A DNA stretch of 64,000 bases from Verrucomicrobia subdivision 3 bacterium UBA693. Its GTDB lineage: Bacteria; Verrucomicrobiota; Verrucomicrobiia; Limisphaerales; UBA8199. The stretch is taken from the NCBI GenBank assembly GCA_002298785.1, contig DBMR01000106.1:1-64000 (forward strand). Reading direction: 5' to 3'. Positions 44,210 through 51,648 of this stretch are shown piece by piece. Each line of letters begins with the position of its first letter. Position 1 is the first letter of the stretch. The notes beneath the pieces were generated by a model. The model made no database searches and was not told the DNA's origin. It saw only the letters and a list, made by a program, of their open reading frames with translations. The position numbers and the translations under genes were made by a program.

Positions 44210-45067
44210 TCATGCGGTTGCGAGGTCAAAATGGAGGAGTTCCTTAAGTTCCTCCATTGCCTCGAAAGTGTCGATCATATAGCGGGGCAATGAGTTCGGT
44301 TCGAGACCGAGGATGTCGAGCGCCTCGGTGCGGCCTCGAAACGCAAAGGCCAGATGACCGTAGCCGTGGCCCATAAAATGGGCAATCATGTTTCCCAGGA
44401 ATACGCAGGCGGCCAGGCGTTCGTGTGGTCGAGCCCGCATGGGATCGTGGTGAAACCAAACTGCGGCCACCAACGGTGCGGAAAAGCGCCAACGTGCCAG
44501 CATGCGTCCACCGACTTCCGCGTGTTGAAAACCGAATAGTTTCTTTTCCGCCTCTGTGGTCGCCGTCTGAGATAGTTCGAGGTCCGCGAACATGTCGGCA
44601 TAGCTTTGATCGAGAGCCCGGGCCAGGACGACTTTGCCGATATCGTGGAGCAGACCGGCGGTGAAGGCCAGGTTGGCATCGTCGCCGAGGTCTTCAGCGA
44701 TCGCAGTTGTGGCCAGCGCGGTGGCGATGGAATGCTTCCACAACTCGTTGGTTTCGAGACCGTAGGCTTTTTGTGGTGGAACGAGTGCGTTGGAACTGCT
44801 GATGACGAGGACGAGGCGGCAGACTTCTTTAAAGCCCAGCCTGAGTACGGCTTCCTGCAAATCATTGGCGGGGGAACTCGAGCCGAACATCACGCTGTTA
44901 CAGACGCGCATGACGTTTGCGGTGAGCGAAGGATCGTACTCCAGGAGAGCGACCACTTGCTCCGCATTCACCTCATCCTTGTTCAACAGTTCGAGGAGCA
45001 AAGGCACCTGCCTGGGGAATGGGGGCAGGTAGCCCACCCGGCTGATGAGCGTGTCTAGGGCGTCCAT
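44210..45067 (-). CDS. HDOD-domain protein 1
   Basis: A 285-residue HDOD protein: GYLPPFPRQVPLLLELLNKDEVNAEQVVALLEYDPSLTANVMRVCNS is the usual start, and LQEAVLRLGFKEVCRLVLVIS follows. The HD-like motif AGLLHDIGKVVLA is retained, which is not the rule for HDOD proteins. The family acts in signalling, often by protein-protein contacts, and is frequent near chemotaxis and motility genes. It overlaps cheD by 13 bases and should share its transcript. Confidence 0.85.
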   Translation of the reverse strand: MDALDTLISRVGYLPPFPRQVPLLLELLNKDEVNAEQVVALLEYDPSLTANVMRVCNSVMFGSSSPANDLQEAVLRLGFKEVCRLVLVISSSNALVPPQKAYGLETNELWKHSIATALATTAIAEDLGDDANLAFTAGLLHDIGKVVLARALDQSYADMFADLELSQTATTEAEKKLFGFQHAEVGGRMLARWRFSAPLVAAVWFHHDPMRARPHERLAACVFLGNMIAHFMGHGYGHLAFAFRGRTEALDILGLEPNSLPRYMIDTFEAMEELKELLHFDLATA

Positions 45068-45576
45068 AGTGGTATTTCCTGCGGTTGGCCGGACACCTTT
45101 AATGTGACGCTCCCCGTGGCGATTTTCATGCTCATCGTGCGATTAACCAAGCCGCCAACCTGGCTCGCGACGATCTGCAAGGAGTTTTGAGCCAGCAATT
45201 CTGAGAGCGCTTGAAGGTTGCGCTTGCCGATGTTGAAAACGCCGGTGTGATCCATGATCTGGGCGCCGCCGGCTACAGTGATTTGCATGCGTTGCCGCGC
45301 GGCACCGAGTTCATGAGCCGACCGAATGAGCAGCGGTACGCCACTATCCACGAACATGCAGGGCCGGGCAGTGGCCCTGCCGGCGTCGATCCGTGAATCC
45401 GGCAACATCACGTGCAGTAAACCTGCGATGTGCATCACCGGGTCGTAAATTCCAATCCCGAGGCAGGACCCCAGGGCGTAAGTGGTGAGCACAAGATTTG
45501 GGTTGTTGGACACCGCCATATCCCCGACTCCGACGATTAGCTTTTGCTCGATTCCTATTACCTCGGGAGTGCCCAT
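45055..45576 (-). CDS. cheD: Chemoreceptor glutamine deamidase CheD
   Basis: CheD deamidates glutamines on methyl-accepting receptors and can bind CheC. The 173-residue protein has the active-site Cys in TTYALGSCLGIGIYDP and the His in GLLHVMLPDS. GGAQIMDHTGVFNIGKRNLQALSELL and VGGLVNRTMSMKIATGSVTLK complete the family match. It lies between two HDOD genes, and no receptor, cheA, cheW or cheY gene is in the window. Either these lie elsewhere or CheD has been recruited to a different task here. Confidence 0.9.
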   Translation of the reverse strand: MGTPEVIGIEQKLIVGVGDMAVSNNPNLVLTTYALGSCLGIGIYDPVMHIAGLLHVMLPDSRIDAGRATARPCMFVDSGVPLLIRSAHELGAARQRMQITVAGGAQIMDHTGVFNIGKRNLQALSELLAQNSLQIVASQVGGLVNRTMSMKIATGSVTLKVSGQPQEIPLWTP

Positions 45577-45602
45577 GGCGTGACAACAGAGCTAAACCCA
45601 AC

Positions 45603-46511
45603 TCATACCATTCCCTCTAGAATTGCTGGAAGACGCTCCAGGCTGCGGCGCAGATTGGCCCGCGCGATGGCTTGTTCCTCGGTGGAATCTCCGGGAAACA
45701 GAACTTTCCAGCCTTCGGCTTCGGCCCAGGACTCTTCCGACACTGGGGCACGATTTCCGCTTTCGCCGATACCGCCGTGTCGAACCAGCATGTCGGCGAT
45801 CTGCACCGCGGAGACATACCTCTGGTGGCTCGGGGCCAATTCGGGATGGTGATGGTACCGCGCGGCTTGCACGGCGGATTCCGGCAGATTGTGGTGGCGC
45901 AAGTAAATGGCACCTAATTCACAGTGGGTCATTCCCAACACTTCCCGCTCCGCCACCAGGATATCTTCCCCCGCTCGAGTGGCGGTCTGAACCGCTTCGA
46001 AGTGGGCAGGAAAAACGGCCGCCATTGCGATTTTACCGACGTCATGCAGCAAACCGGCCACGTAATCGGTTTCGTCTTGCGAGGTTTGAACGTCCCCGAG
46101 GATTTCGGGAGTGAGGATGGCTGTGCCAACGCAGTGTTGCCAGAAGGCATGCCAGGGAAATCCGCCTTTACCGGCGATCTTCTGCAGATCTTCGACGACC
46201 GGTGTGACCATGGCCAGTTGACGCACCTGCCGCACGCCCAGATAGAAAACTGCCTCCTCGATGCTGGTGACTGGCATGGACAACCCGTAATACACGGAAT
46301 TTACCAGGCGCAAGAGGCGGGTCGTCATGCTCGGGTCGCGGCGGATGACGTCCGCGACCTGTGCGGTGAAGCATTGTTCAGCGTTAACCAGCTCCCGCAG
46401 GACGCGGTCGATGCTGCTGAGCGACGGCAAGCGGGCGCAATTGCGCAGTTGCTGCTCAATGTGGCCGGCTTCAAGGCGTCCGGGCGCAATGGGTCTGCTC
46501 AATACTTCCAT
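45603..46511 (-). CDS. HDOD-domain protein 2
   Basis: A 302-residue HDOD protein with RLPSLSSIDRVLRELVNAEQCFTAQVADVIRRDPSMTTRLLRLVNSVYYGLSMPVTSIEEAVFYLGVRQVRQLAMVTPV. The HD motif YVAGLLHDVGKIAMAAVFPAHF is intact, followed by LGMTHCELGAIYLRHHNLPESAVQAARYHHHPE. It is the first gene of the HDOD2-cheD-HDOD1 run. A near-perfect sigma-28 promoter precedes it, with the predicted start only about five bases before the ATG. Confidence 0.85.
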   Translation of the reverse strand: MEVLSRPIAPGRLEAGHIEQQLRNCARLPSLSSIDRVLRELVNAEQCFTAQVADVIRRDPSMTTRLLRLVNSVYYGLSMPVTSIEEAVFYLGVRQVRQLAMVTPVVEDLQKIAGKGGFPWHAFWQHCVGTAILTPEILGDVQTSQDETDYVAGLLHDVGKIAMAAVFPAHFEAVQTATRAGEDILVAEREVLGMTHCELGAIYLRHHNLPESAVQAARYHHHPELAPSHQRYVSAVQIADMLVRHGGIGESGNRAPVSEESWAEAEGWKVLFPGDSTEEQAIARANLRRSLERLPAILEGMV

Positions 46512-46522
46512 ATCCTGCTCGG

Positions 46523-46549
46523 TTATCGGCTGTAATTGGCAAAACTTGA
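46523..46549 (-). promoter_or_regulatory. Sigma-28 (FliA) promoter for HDOD2-cheD-HDOD1
   Basis: On the minus strand TCAAGTTT is followed after exactly 11 bases by GCCGATAA. This matches the extended FliA consensus TAAAGTTT-N11-GCCGATAA at 15 of 16 positions. The predicted start is near 46516. Confidence 0.8.
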
Positions 46550-46560
46550 ATGCTCATTTT

Positions 46561-46581
46561 GTGGTTTTTCAAGCAAACCAC
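46561..46581. promoter_or_regulatory. 7-bp inverted repeat between divergent sigma-28 promoters
   Basis: GTGGTTT and AAACCAC are separated by seven bases. The repeat abuts the plus-strand -35 box and lies 11 bases from the minus-strand -35 box. That is a fitting place for an operator serving both promoters; the binding protein is unknown. Confidence 0.45.
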
Positions 46582-46608
46582 TTAAGTTCCTCGGAAACCG
46601 GCCGATGT
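46582..46608 (+). promoter_or_regulatory. Sigma-28-like promoter for the plus-strand motility operon
   Basis: TTAAGTTC is followed after exactly 11 bases by GCCGATGT, 12 of 16 positions matching the extended FliA consensus. It would start transcription near 46615, about 84 bases before the proline-rich secreted protein. Confidence 0.55.
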
Positions 46609-46698
46609 AGAGCCAGACACAATCGAGGATTTGGATTAATGGACAGCTTCGGCGGTGGAAGATGTTCTCCGGATGATGCCAATCCTGGAGTTAAGTGT

Positions 46699-47247
46699 AT
46701 GGGAACGAATGTATTAACCGTTGAGACCCGCAGCAAAGCCAGGATGGCCGCAGCCATGATTTTGGCCGCGACGTTGCTGTTAATGGCGTCTTTTGGCCGC
46801 GTCCAGGCGACTGCCGCTGAAGGTTATTTGCCGTGGCTCGGTCCGTCTCCGTTGCGTTTCGCAGCTCCCGTCAGCAAATCGGTTGAACCACTTCTGCCGC
46901 CGCTTCAGATGACCAATCCTGTGGCTCCGAAAGTGGAAGCCCAGTCGCCAATTCCACCCCCACCGGCTGCGATTGGTCCTAACGCCGTCCAAAATTCAAT
47001 TTCCACCGTAGAGCCTGATCTTTTAGGTCCGCAGGCGCCGCCGGAAACTCTAGGGCCAAGCCCTGAGCCAAGCATGAATTATCCTGCCGTGCCACCACTC
47101 GCGGCGGAGAACCTCGTTTATTTTCTCCGTAATACCGGCTCCAATGCCGCCTCAGCCCTGATGGTGTTGCCGGCTTTTGTGCCGCCCCCGCCTCCCAATC
47201 CGATGCCGAGCAGCGCCACCTACCACTCCGCTCCTGCGCCGCCGTGA
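46699..47247 (+). CDS. Proline-rich exported protein, motility-linked operon
   Basis: A 182-residue protein with a long signal-type N-terminus (ARMAAAMILAATLLLMASFGRVQA) and a mature part made largely of proline-rich low-complexity sequence (PIPPPPAAIGPN, FVPPPPPNPMP). No domain is recognised. ATG 46699 has a GGAG eight bases upstream; the frame is open further left through the promoter region. It overlaps the TPR gene by four bases. Location in the envelope, perhaps as a flexible spacer, is inferred from composition. Confidence 0.6.
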   Translation: MGTNVLTVETRSKARMAAAMILAATLLLMASFGRVQATAAEGYLPWLGPSPLRFAAPVSKSVEPLLPPLQMTNPVAPKVEAQSPIPPPPAAIGPNAVQNSISTVEPDLLGPQAPPETLGPSPEPSMNYPAVPPLAAENLVYFLRNTGSNAASALMVLPAFVPPPPPNPMPSSATYHSAPAPP

Positions 47248-48599
47248 TGTTGCCTTTTGCCCAGCCTAGTTTTCGTCTACTGCCCCGGCTGCGGTCGTGG
47301 CTGGTCGTGTTTTTGGGCTTTAGCCTGCTTGCCGGTGCCGCGCCTGGGGCGGGTCAAAATCAAAACTCCGATCCCGCAGGGCCCAAGCCGTCAGCAGCGG
47401 AGGAATCCCTCCCGGCCAACGAAGCCGACGAAACTCTGGTCAAATCCCGGGACCGGCTGACTTCGACCAACCTGCTAATGCCGGGTTTGAAAGAGCATCA
47501 GGCCCTGACGCTGCGCTCGGCCCGGGAGCGGCTGGAATTGGCCCGGCAACAGCGGCAAAACCGGCTGTTCAGTGAATGCCGGGCGCACCTTACAGGCCTC
47601 CTGGAAACCGAGGCGCCGGAGGAGATTTGGCGAGCCGCGATGCTGGAGTTGGCCCTGCTGGCGCAGGATCAGGGTGATCCCAGCCAGGCGCAGCAAGTTT
47701 ATTCCCAGTACATCAGCAAATGGCCTTTGGACGGCAATATTCCCGAGGTGCTGCTGCGCCAGGGCTTGCTCTACCGCGAGATGGGTTTGAGCCAAATGGC
47801 AGTTTCCAAGTTCTACGCGGTAATGACCAGCGCGCTGGTGGTTAAGGGAGACCGGCTCGAGCATTACCAACGGCTGGTGCTGCAAGCGCAGGTGGAGATC
47901 GCCGAGACTTACTATTTAGCCGGGAAGTTTGCCCCCGCGCGTGATTCATTGACGCGGTTGTTGAAGCAGGAATCGCCCAACCTGAACCGGGCGCGGCTGC
48001 AGGTGAAGCTTGTGCGTTGCCTGGCGGAGCTGAAAGCCTGGGAGGAACTGGTGGTGCGCGGGCAGGAGTTGCTCAATCGCTATCCGGAAGCGCCGGAGGA
48101 ACCCGAGGTGCGATTCCTGATCGCCTCGGCTTGCAAGGAATTGGGGCGCAAGGATGACTCGCTGCGGCAAGTGCAGCTTTTGCTGCAACTATCGACCAAC
48201 AGTCCGAACGCGGGGATTCTGGCGTACTGGAAACGACGCGCCGGCAACGATATTGCCAACCAACTCTATCAGGAGGGGGATTTCTTCAAAGCCCTGGATG
48301 TCTATGTCACCTTGGCCAGCTTGGATTCCAAACCGGACTGGCAATGCCCCGTCCAATACCAGGTGGGGCTTATTTACGAGCGCCTGGAACAGCCGGTGAA
48401 GGCAGCCGAGACATATCAAAAGATCCTGAACCGCGAAAAAGAGATCGGTCCGGACTCGCCGCCAAGCTTGAGAGCGGTGTTGGATTTGGCGCGTTGGCGC
48501 TCGAAGTTTTTAGGGTGGCAGGTTAAGGCCGAAGAGGCGCATCGATTCCTCAATGATACGCCCGACGACCCGACCACCACAACGAAGCCGCAGTCTTGA
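47244..48599 (+). CDS. Exported TPR-repeat protein
   Basis: A 451-residue protein with a signal peptide (LRSWLVVFLGFSLLAGAAPGAGQ) and tetratricopeptide-like helix pairs from about residue 85 to 430. Examples are LLRQGLLYREMGLSQMAVSKFYAVM, IAETYYLAGKFAPARDSLTRLLKQ, FLIASACKELGRKDDSLRQVQLLLQL and YQVGLIYERLEQPVKAAETYQKILN. TPR proteins in the periplasm usually scaffold assemblies. No specific family is recognised. It overlaps the proline-rich protein and precedes the FlgN/FliT-like gene by 13 bases. Confidence 0.7.
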   Translation: MMLPFAQPSFRLLPRLRSWLVVFLGFSLLAGAAPGAGQNQNSDPAGPKPSAAEESLPANEADETLVKSRDRLTSTNLLMPGLKEHQALTLRSARERLELARQQRQNRLFSECRAHLTGLLETEAPEEIWRAAMLELALLAQDQGDPSQAQQVYSQYISKWPLDGNIPEVLLRQGLLYREMGLSQMAVSKFYAVMTSALVVKGDRLEHYQRLVLQAQVEIAETYYLAGKFAPARDSLTRLLKQESPNLNRARLQVKLVRCLAELKAWEELVVRGQELLNRYPEAPEEPEVRFLIASACKELGRKDDSLRQVQLLLQLSTNSPNAGILAYWKRRAGNDIANQLYQEGDFFKALDVYVTLASLDSKPDWQCPVQYQVGLIYERLEQPVKAAETYQKILNREKEIGPDSPPSLRAVLDLARWRSKFLGWQVKAEEAHRFLNDTPDDPTTTTKPQS

Positions 48600-48612
48600 A
48601 CTCTACCAGGCT

Positions 48613-49050
48613 ATGATCAACTCACCCGAATCTCTTCCCGCCCAGACGCTGGCTGACAGTCTGTCCGCTCATTTGCAGTGGTGCTACCGCGCGCTGGAGA
48701 TGGTCACGCGCGAGAACGCGGAACTGGCGCGTGGCGCCGAGCCGGCCTGGGAGTCCTTCCGCCAGAAAAGAAAAGACTTGCTTGTGGAGCTTGATACTTT
48801 GGTAAAGTGCCTCCGTACGCATCGTCTGGCGTGGAATCGGCTCACGCAGGAAGAACGAACCTGCGACGCGCAGGTGCCGGCGTTGCTACGGTCCAACACG
48901 GACCTGATCATGAGAATTGTTTTGCTCGATCGCGAAAACGAACAACTGCTTCTCCGCCGGGGTTTGCTCCCGCCGGTGCATCTGCCGCCTGCCAGCCGGC
49001 AGCGGCCGCATTTCGTGACCGACCTCTACCGCCGGAATTTGGCCGGGTAA
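48613..49050 (+). CDS. FlgN/FliT-like helical protein
   Basis: A 145-residue, predominantly helical protein. LADSLSAHLQWCYRALEMVTRENAELARG and FRQKRKDLLVELDTLVKCLRTHRLAWNRLTQEERTC precede RSNTDLIMRIVLLDRENEQLLLRRGLLPP, which resembles FlgN/FliT-type export chaperones and FlgN-like proteins of non-enteric bacteria. It could serve a flagellar export substrate such as flagellin, which has no other chaperone in the window. The frame is open to 48553 but would overlap the TPR gene; ATG 48613 fits better. The NtrC-type regulator starts six bases downstream. Confidence 0.5.
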   Translation: MINSPESLPAQTLADSLSAHLQWCYRALEMVTRENAELARGAEPAWESFRQKRKDLLVELDTLVKCLRTHRLAWNRLTQEERTCDAQVPALLRSNTDLIMRIVLLDRENEQLLLRRGLLPPVHLPPASRQRPHFVTDLYRRNLAG

Positions 49051-49056
49051 CCCTCC

Positions 49057-50529
49057 ATGCCCATAGAGAAAATCATCGTCCTTGAAGATGACCTGATTGT
49101 TCGTAAAAACCTGGAGCAGCAGCTTCGTCAGCGCCGCTACGACGTCGCCGCGGTCTCGACCCTTGCCGATACCCAGGAATACCTGGCCAAGGACAATTTC
49201 GACCTGATCTTTCTCGATGTGCGTCTGCCGGATGGCGAAGGGACGGACCTCCTCAAACTGCTCCAAACCCGGCCGCAAAAGCCGTTGGCGGTCATCGTCA
49301 CCGGTTTCGGCTCCGTGGAATCCGCGGTCGAATGCATGCGCAACGGCGCGTTTGATTACCTGATCAAACCTTTTTCCACCGAGCAGATCGATATCGTTCT
49401 CAAAAAGGCGGAGGCGTTCACCCGCATACTAAAGGTAAACCATTTCCTCAGCCACGAGGAAGCGGCCACGGGCAGTGAGTTGCTCGGGCGCAGCCCCGCG
49501 ATGGAGAATTTGCGCCAGCTTATTCGCAAGGTTGGCCGCACCCAGGCCACGGTGCTCATCCAGGGGGAAAGCGGCACTGGGAAGGAACTGGTGGCGCGCG
49601 CGCTTTACCTCGAGAGCCCCCGGGCGGAGGCACCTTTTATCAAGCTTAACTGCGCGGCTATTCCTGAAAACCTGATTGAAAGCGAGTTCTTCGGGCATGA
49701 GAAGGGTGCGTTTACCGGCGCGTTGAACAAGCGAGAAGGCCGGTTTGAATTGGCGCACGGCGGTACCATTCTCCTGGACGAAATCAGCGAGATCTCCCCC
49801 ACGGTTCAGGCCAAGCTGCTGCGGGTATTGCAGGAGCGCGAGTTGGAGCGGGTGGGGGGAAGCCGCACGATCAAGGTGGACGTCCGCGTAATCGCCACAA
49901 CCAACCGCCAGTTGGAACAGAGCGTGGAGAAAAAGGAATTCCGCCAGGACTTGTTCTTCCGCCTGAACGTCGTGCCCATTCACGTTCCGCCCTTGCGTGA
50001 TCGCCGGGAGGACATTCCTTTTTTAGTCGAGAGCTTTGTGCAGCGGTTCGCGCGCAAGCACGGTGTCGGACCGCGCGCGGTTTCCCCGGAATGCCTCACC
50101 ATTTTGAAGCACCATCCCTGGCCGGGAAATGTGCGTGAGTTGCAGAATGTGATCGAGCGGGCGGTGATTCTCTCCGCCGATTCCACAACGCTGAATCCGG
50201 AGCATTTGGGCCTGGCGCTGCCCACCCCGGCGGAAGCGCCGACGGCGGTGGCGACATACCAGGCTCCGGCGGCGACCGTTCCCATCCCGACGGTCAACGA
50301 GTCGGCGGCTGCCGCCATGGCTCCCGCCAAATCGTCCGCGGCTTTCCCCAGTCTCGCGGATTTGGAGCAGGAACACATCCTGGCCGCGCTCGCCAAGACC
50401 GGAAACAACCGTACCCAGGCCGCCCGCCTGTTGGGGATCAGCATTCGGACCCTGCGCAACAAGCTGCAAGAATATAAAGTGCAGGGCGCCCCCGCCGAAG
50501 ATTCGGAGGAGGCGGTGGTTGGTGAATAA
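49057..50529 (+). CDS. NtrC-family sigma-54-dependent response regulator
   Basis: A 490-residue activator with receiver, AAA+ and Fis-type domains. The receiver's phospho-Asp is D54 (LIFLDVRLP), with switch Lys in YLIKPF. The AAA+ domain has Walker A GESGTGKE, the sigma-54-contacting GAFTGA loop (EKGAFTGALNKREG) and Walker B GGTILLDEIS, then RLNVVPIHVPPLRDRREDIP. The Fis-type helix-turn-helix is at the end (NRTQAARLLGISIRTLRNKLQEYK). FlrC/FleR-type regulators of flagellar genes have this form, and three sigma-54 sites precede flagellar runs here. It is last in the plus-strand operon. The likely kinase is the hybrid kinase at 41259, by proximity. Confidence 0.9.
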   Translation: MPIEKIIVLEDDLIVRKNLEQQLRQRRYDVAAVSTLADTQEYLAKDNFDLIFLDVRLPDGEGTDLLKLLQTRPQKPLAVIVTGFGSVESAVECMRNGAFDYLIKPFSTEQIDIVLKKAEAFTRILKVNHFLSHEEAATGSELLGRSPAMENLRQLIRKVGRTQATVLIQGESGTGKELVARALYLESPRAEAPFIKLNCAAIPENLIESEFFGHEKGAFTGALNKREGRFELAHGGTILLDEISEISPTVQAKLLRVLQERELERVGGSRTIKVDVRVIATTNRQLEQSVEKKEFRQDLFFRLNVVPIHVPPLRDRREDIPFLVESFVQRFARKHGVGPRAVSPECLTILKHHPWPGNVRELQNVIERAVILSADSTTLNPEHLGLALPTPAEAPTAVATYQAPAATVPIPTVNESAAAAMAPAKSSAAFPSLADLEQEHILAALAKTGNNRTQAARLLGISIRTLRNKLQEYKVQGAPAEDSEEAVVGE

Positions 50530-50545
50530 CCTGTGGCGTGGGCAG

Positions 50546-50567
50546 CGGTGAGCCGGCTGGCTCGCCG
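50546..50567. terminator. Terminator hairpin between convergent genes
   Basis: CGGTGAGCC and GGCTCGCCG pair (one G-T wobble) around GGCT in a 9-bp GC-rich stem between the NtrC-type gene and the convergent isomerase gene. No T tract. Confidence 0.5.
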
Positions 50568-50573
50568 CCCGGT

Positions 50574-51536
50574 TTAGGCCCTGGTGTTAAACGCGTCCCG
50601 CAGCACTTTGATGCTCTTCGGCACGGCTTCGTCCGGGTTGGCTTTGCCTTCGAACTCCAGTGAAACATACCCGGTATAACCAGCGTTCCGCAGGATTTTG
50701 GCGATGCGAGGGTAATCCAGATCCAGGGTATACCATTCTCCTCCGCCGTAGTACGTCTTGGCCTGGGCATAAATCGTTTTGGGCGCGATCTTCTCCAGCT
50801 TGTCGTAGGGGTTCTCCATGAAGTTGCCAGTATCCATGAGCGCCCCAAGCCACGGCGACTTGACGGCATTGATCAACCGCAATTGGCCTTCCGGGGTCCG
50901 GCTCAGGCCCCAATGATTTTCCAAGGCCAGCATGACGCCGCATTGTTCGGCTTTGGGCAGGCATTTTTCGATGCATTCGATGCACCAGGCGAACCCCTCG
51001 TCTTCCTGATGCCCTGGGAGCACCGGCTCGATCCCGCGGGCTTTCATCAGGTCGTCAAAATCCTTAATGGTGTTCCAGCGCCCGGAATTGAGGCGAATGC
51101 ACGGCACTCCAAGTTCGTAGGCGATTTCAATGCACTTATGGGTGTGCTCGATTTGCTTCTGGCGATCCGCAGCCTCGGCTTGCACGAAATTTTGGTGGAT
51201 CGAGAGGCAGACCAGGTCGATGCCGTTGCGGAAAGCGTGACGTTTGAGCTTTTGGAGATAGGCCCGATGCTCAGCGGTCAGGGGCTCTTTCTCCGGCACA
51301 TCCATTTGGCGATGGAGGATATCCACTCCTTCCACGCCCAACTCCGCCGCTTTGTCGATCACGGTCTCGATCGACACCCGTTCCGTTTTGAAATGCCAGT
51401 AAGAATAGGTGGCGATGCCCAGCTTGATTCGCTTGGAGGCGGGTTTGGACTTGGCCTCCGCCGTAGCGAGTTGTGGAGCCAGGGCCAAGGCACCGGAAGC
51501 CGCTGCTCCGGCCAGGAAAGCACGTCGATTGATCAT
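50574..51536 (-). CDS. Tat-exported sugar phosphate isomerase/epimerase-like protein
   Basis: A 320-residue TIM-barrel protein of the xylose-isomerase-like/IolE-type group. The N-terminus MINRRAFLAGAAASGALALAPQLATA has the twin arginine and Tat-like h-region. Barrel strands are visible with KLGIATYSYWHFK, GVEGVDILHRQM, VMLALENHWGLSRTPE, LGALMDTGNFME and YTGYVSLEFEGK, including likely metal ligands (Glu, Asp, His). Such Tat-exported proteins are abundant in verrucomicrobia and planctomycetes, with substrates rarely known. It is convergent with the NtrC-type gene and divergent from the acetylesterase. Confidence 0.8.
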   Translation of the reverse strand: MINRRAFLAGAAASGALALAPQLATAEAKSKPASKRIKLGIATYSYWHFKTERVSIETVIDKAAELGVEGVDILHRQMDVPEKEPLTAEHRAYLQKLKRHAFRNGIDLVCLSIHQNFVQAEAADRQKQIEHTHKCIEIAYELGVPCIRLNSGRWNTIKDFDDLMKARGIEPVLPGHQEDEGFAWCIECIEKCLPKAEQCGVMLALENHWGLSRTPEGQLRLINAVKSPWLGALMDTGNFMENPYDKLEKIAPKTIYAQAKTYYGGGEWYTLDLDYPRIAKILRNAGYTGYVSLEFEGKANPDEAVPKSIKVLRDAFNTRA

Positions 51537-51648
51537 ATCCGCAGCTTGGACCAGCGCGGGGCGCGTGTCAAAAGGGAAGGTAACGCCGACGGGGCGTGGT
51601 CTGCAAATCTGCTGGCGTGTCTTTTGCCGCTAGGTTAAAACGTCCAAC

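Noticed and set aside
46561..46581. Possible c-di-GMP riboswitch suggested by CAAACC near motility genes
   Set aside because: No GEMM fold can be drawn; the sequence is a simple 7-bp inverted repeat lying upstream of the predicted transcript starts.
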